Below are positions 4,879-5,778 of a DNA stretch of 5,778 nucleotides, piece after piece. The stretch covers positions 1-5,778 of the forward strand of contig CAMDAN010000127.1 of assembly GCA_945888535.1 (NCBI GenBank), given 5' to 3'. Origin of the DNA: Bordetella parapertussis. Lineage in GTDB: Bacteria > Pseudomonadota > Gammaproteobacteria > Burkholderiales > Burkholderiaceae_C. The notes beneath the pieces were generated by a model. The model was not told where the DNA came from and ran no database searches. It was given only the letters and a program-made list of their open reading frames with translations. Every line of letters begins with the position of its first letter. Within the stretch, counting starts at the first letter, position 1. Position numbers and translations under genes: made by a program.

Positions 4879-5778
4879 TCAATACGCCTTCCCAAGCTGG
4901 TCCAAGATCGCTGGGTTTTCAAGGGTCGAAATATCTTGCGTGATGGTCTCCCCTTTTGCCAAAGAGCGGAGCAAGCGGCGCATGATTTTTCCTGAGCGGG
5001 TTTTGGGAAGGTTTTCACCAAAGCGAATATCTTTGGGCTTGGCGATGGGGCCAATTTCTTTGGCAACCCAGTCTCGCAGTTCCTTGGCGATGACTTTGGC
5101 TTCGGCGTCATCGGGGCGTGAGCGTTTGAGAACCACGAAAGCGCAAATCGCCTCGCCGGTTAAGTCATCGGGCCTGCCAACGACCGCTGCTTCAGCGACC
5201 AGATCCGTTTTTGAAACCAAAGCAGACTCAATTTCCATGGTTCCCATGCGGTGGCCGGAGACGTTCAATACGTCATCGATACGGCCTGTAATTCGGAAAT
5301 AGCCTCTATCAGCACTGCGCACTGCACCATCTCCAGCGAGGTAGAGCTTGCCGCCCATTTCTTCGGGGAAGTAGCTTTTGACAAACCGCTCAGGGTCATT
5401 CCATATGGTGCGAATCATGGAAGGCCAGGGGCGCTTAACCACCAAAATACCACCGGTTCCGTTCGCAATATCGTTACCCGCCTCATCCACAATGGCCGCC
5501 ATGATTCCGGGCAGCGGCAAGGTGCAGCTGCCGGGTACCAACGGCGTTGCGCCAGGCAGGGGCGTCATCATGTGGCCGCCGGTTTCGGTTTGCCAAAACG
5601 TATCAACGATGGGGCATTTTTCGTGGCCAATATTTCTGTAGTACCACATCCAAGCTTCAGGATTAATGGGCTCACCCACTGAACCCAAAATACGCAAGCT
5701 GCTTAAATCAGAGCGGTCGGGGTGCACTGCCGCGTCACTTTCAGCGGATTTGATCAAGGACCGAATGGCTGTGGGGGC
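4879..5778 (-). CDS. acs: Acetyl-CoA synthetase, C-terminal part (5' end outside the window)
   Basis: Acs makes acetyl-CoA from acetate, ATP and CoA through an acetyl-AMP intermediate. The visible 299 residues are the last 45% or so of a protein usually near 650 aa; the frame is still open at 5778, reading [10 protein letters not shown] at the edge. Positions below are counted from there. [11 protein letters not shown] (33-43) and [10 protein letters not shown] (59-68) form the acetate and nucleotide pocket. The Trp at 62 is 28 residues after the VGEP valine, the spacing of V386 and W414 in the Salmonella enzyme, so acetate rather than a longer acid is the expected substrate. [11 protein letters not shown] (159-169) is the hinge before the mobile C-terminal domain. 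[11 protein letters not shown] (258-268) contains the catalytic lysine (264) that is reversibly acetylated in this family. The end, LDQLGKAY, is intact. It converges on the accessory genes; only a weak hairpin follows the stop. Confidence 0.97.
   Translation of the reverse strand, partial: APTAIRSLIKSAESDAAVHPDRSDLSSLRILGSVGEPINPEAWMWYYRNIGHEKCPIVDTFWQTETGGHMMTPLPGATPLVPGSCTLPLPGIMAAIVDEAGNDIANGTGGILVVKRPWPSMIRTIWNDPERFVKSYFPEEMGGKLYLAGDGAVRSADRGYFRITGRIDDVLNVSGHRMGTMEIESALVSKTDLVAEAAVVGRPDDLTGEAICAFVVLKRSRPDDAEAKVIAKELRDWVAKEIGPIAKPKDIRFGENLPKTRSGKIMRRLLRSLAKGETITQDISTLENPAILDQLGKAY

Noticed and set aside
4940..5682. Plus-strand open frames inside acs (4940-5302, 5251-5682, 5378-5641)
   Set aside because: They are antisense shadows of the clearly conserved acs frame and lack family-like sequence or ribosome sites.

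Overview
The window looks like a chromosomal segment of a betaproteobacterium, most likely a member of the Burkholderiales. The two edge genes support this. One is an RNase E whose Zn-link region and C-terminal tail have the form I know from that group, and the other is a proteobacterial-type acetyl-CoA synthetase. I cannot name a genus from sequence alone.

Layout. Bases 1-1815 (+) hold the 3' part of rne. The N-terminal S1/5'-sensor/nuclease body lies upstream of the window. What remains is the Zn-link, the small domain and a long, disordered, Arg/Gly/Asn-rich tail. A strong intrinsic terminator follows at 1833-1867. At the other end, 4879-5778 (-) hold the 3' part of acs, which also runs off the window. 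These two conserved genes point towards each other, and everything between them (about 3 kb) looks like accessory DNA.

The accessory segment has three parts. First, a two-gene unit (1988-3426, +) encodes an exported 164-aa protein and, overlapping it by ATGA, a 315-aa lipoprotein of unknown family. The exported protein may be a chimera: its start resembles the N-terminus of a two-partner-secretion transporter (TpsB/FhaC-like), and its end looks unrelated. Second, a short stretch (3453-3631) begins with a good ribosome binding site and start codon but appears to change frame after a few codons. I read it as a decayed third gene. Third, two type II toxin-antitoxin modules lie tail to tail. A RelB/DinJ antitoxin with a YafQ-type toxin is on + (3667-4198), and a ParD-like antitoxin with a RelE/ParE-family toxin is on - (4788-4266). 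Each has an inverted repeat just upstream that is well placed to be an autoregulatory operator.

How the parts work together. RNase E is the main mRNA-decay and rRNA-processing enzyme, and Acs activates acetate; both are housekeeping functions. Each TA pair should be a self-contained, autoregulated unit whose toxin blocks translation, probably by cleaving mRNA. The secreted protein/lipoprotein pair is probably co-translated and acts in the envelope, but its role cannot be assigned. No tRNA, rRNA, CRISPR array, transposase or integrase is visible.
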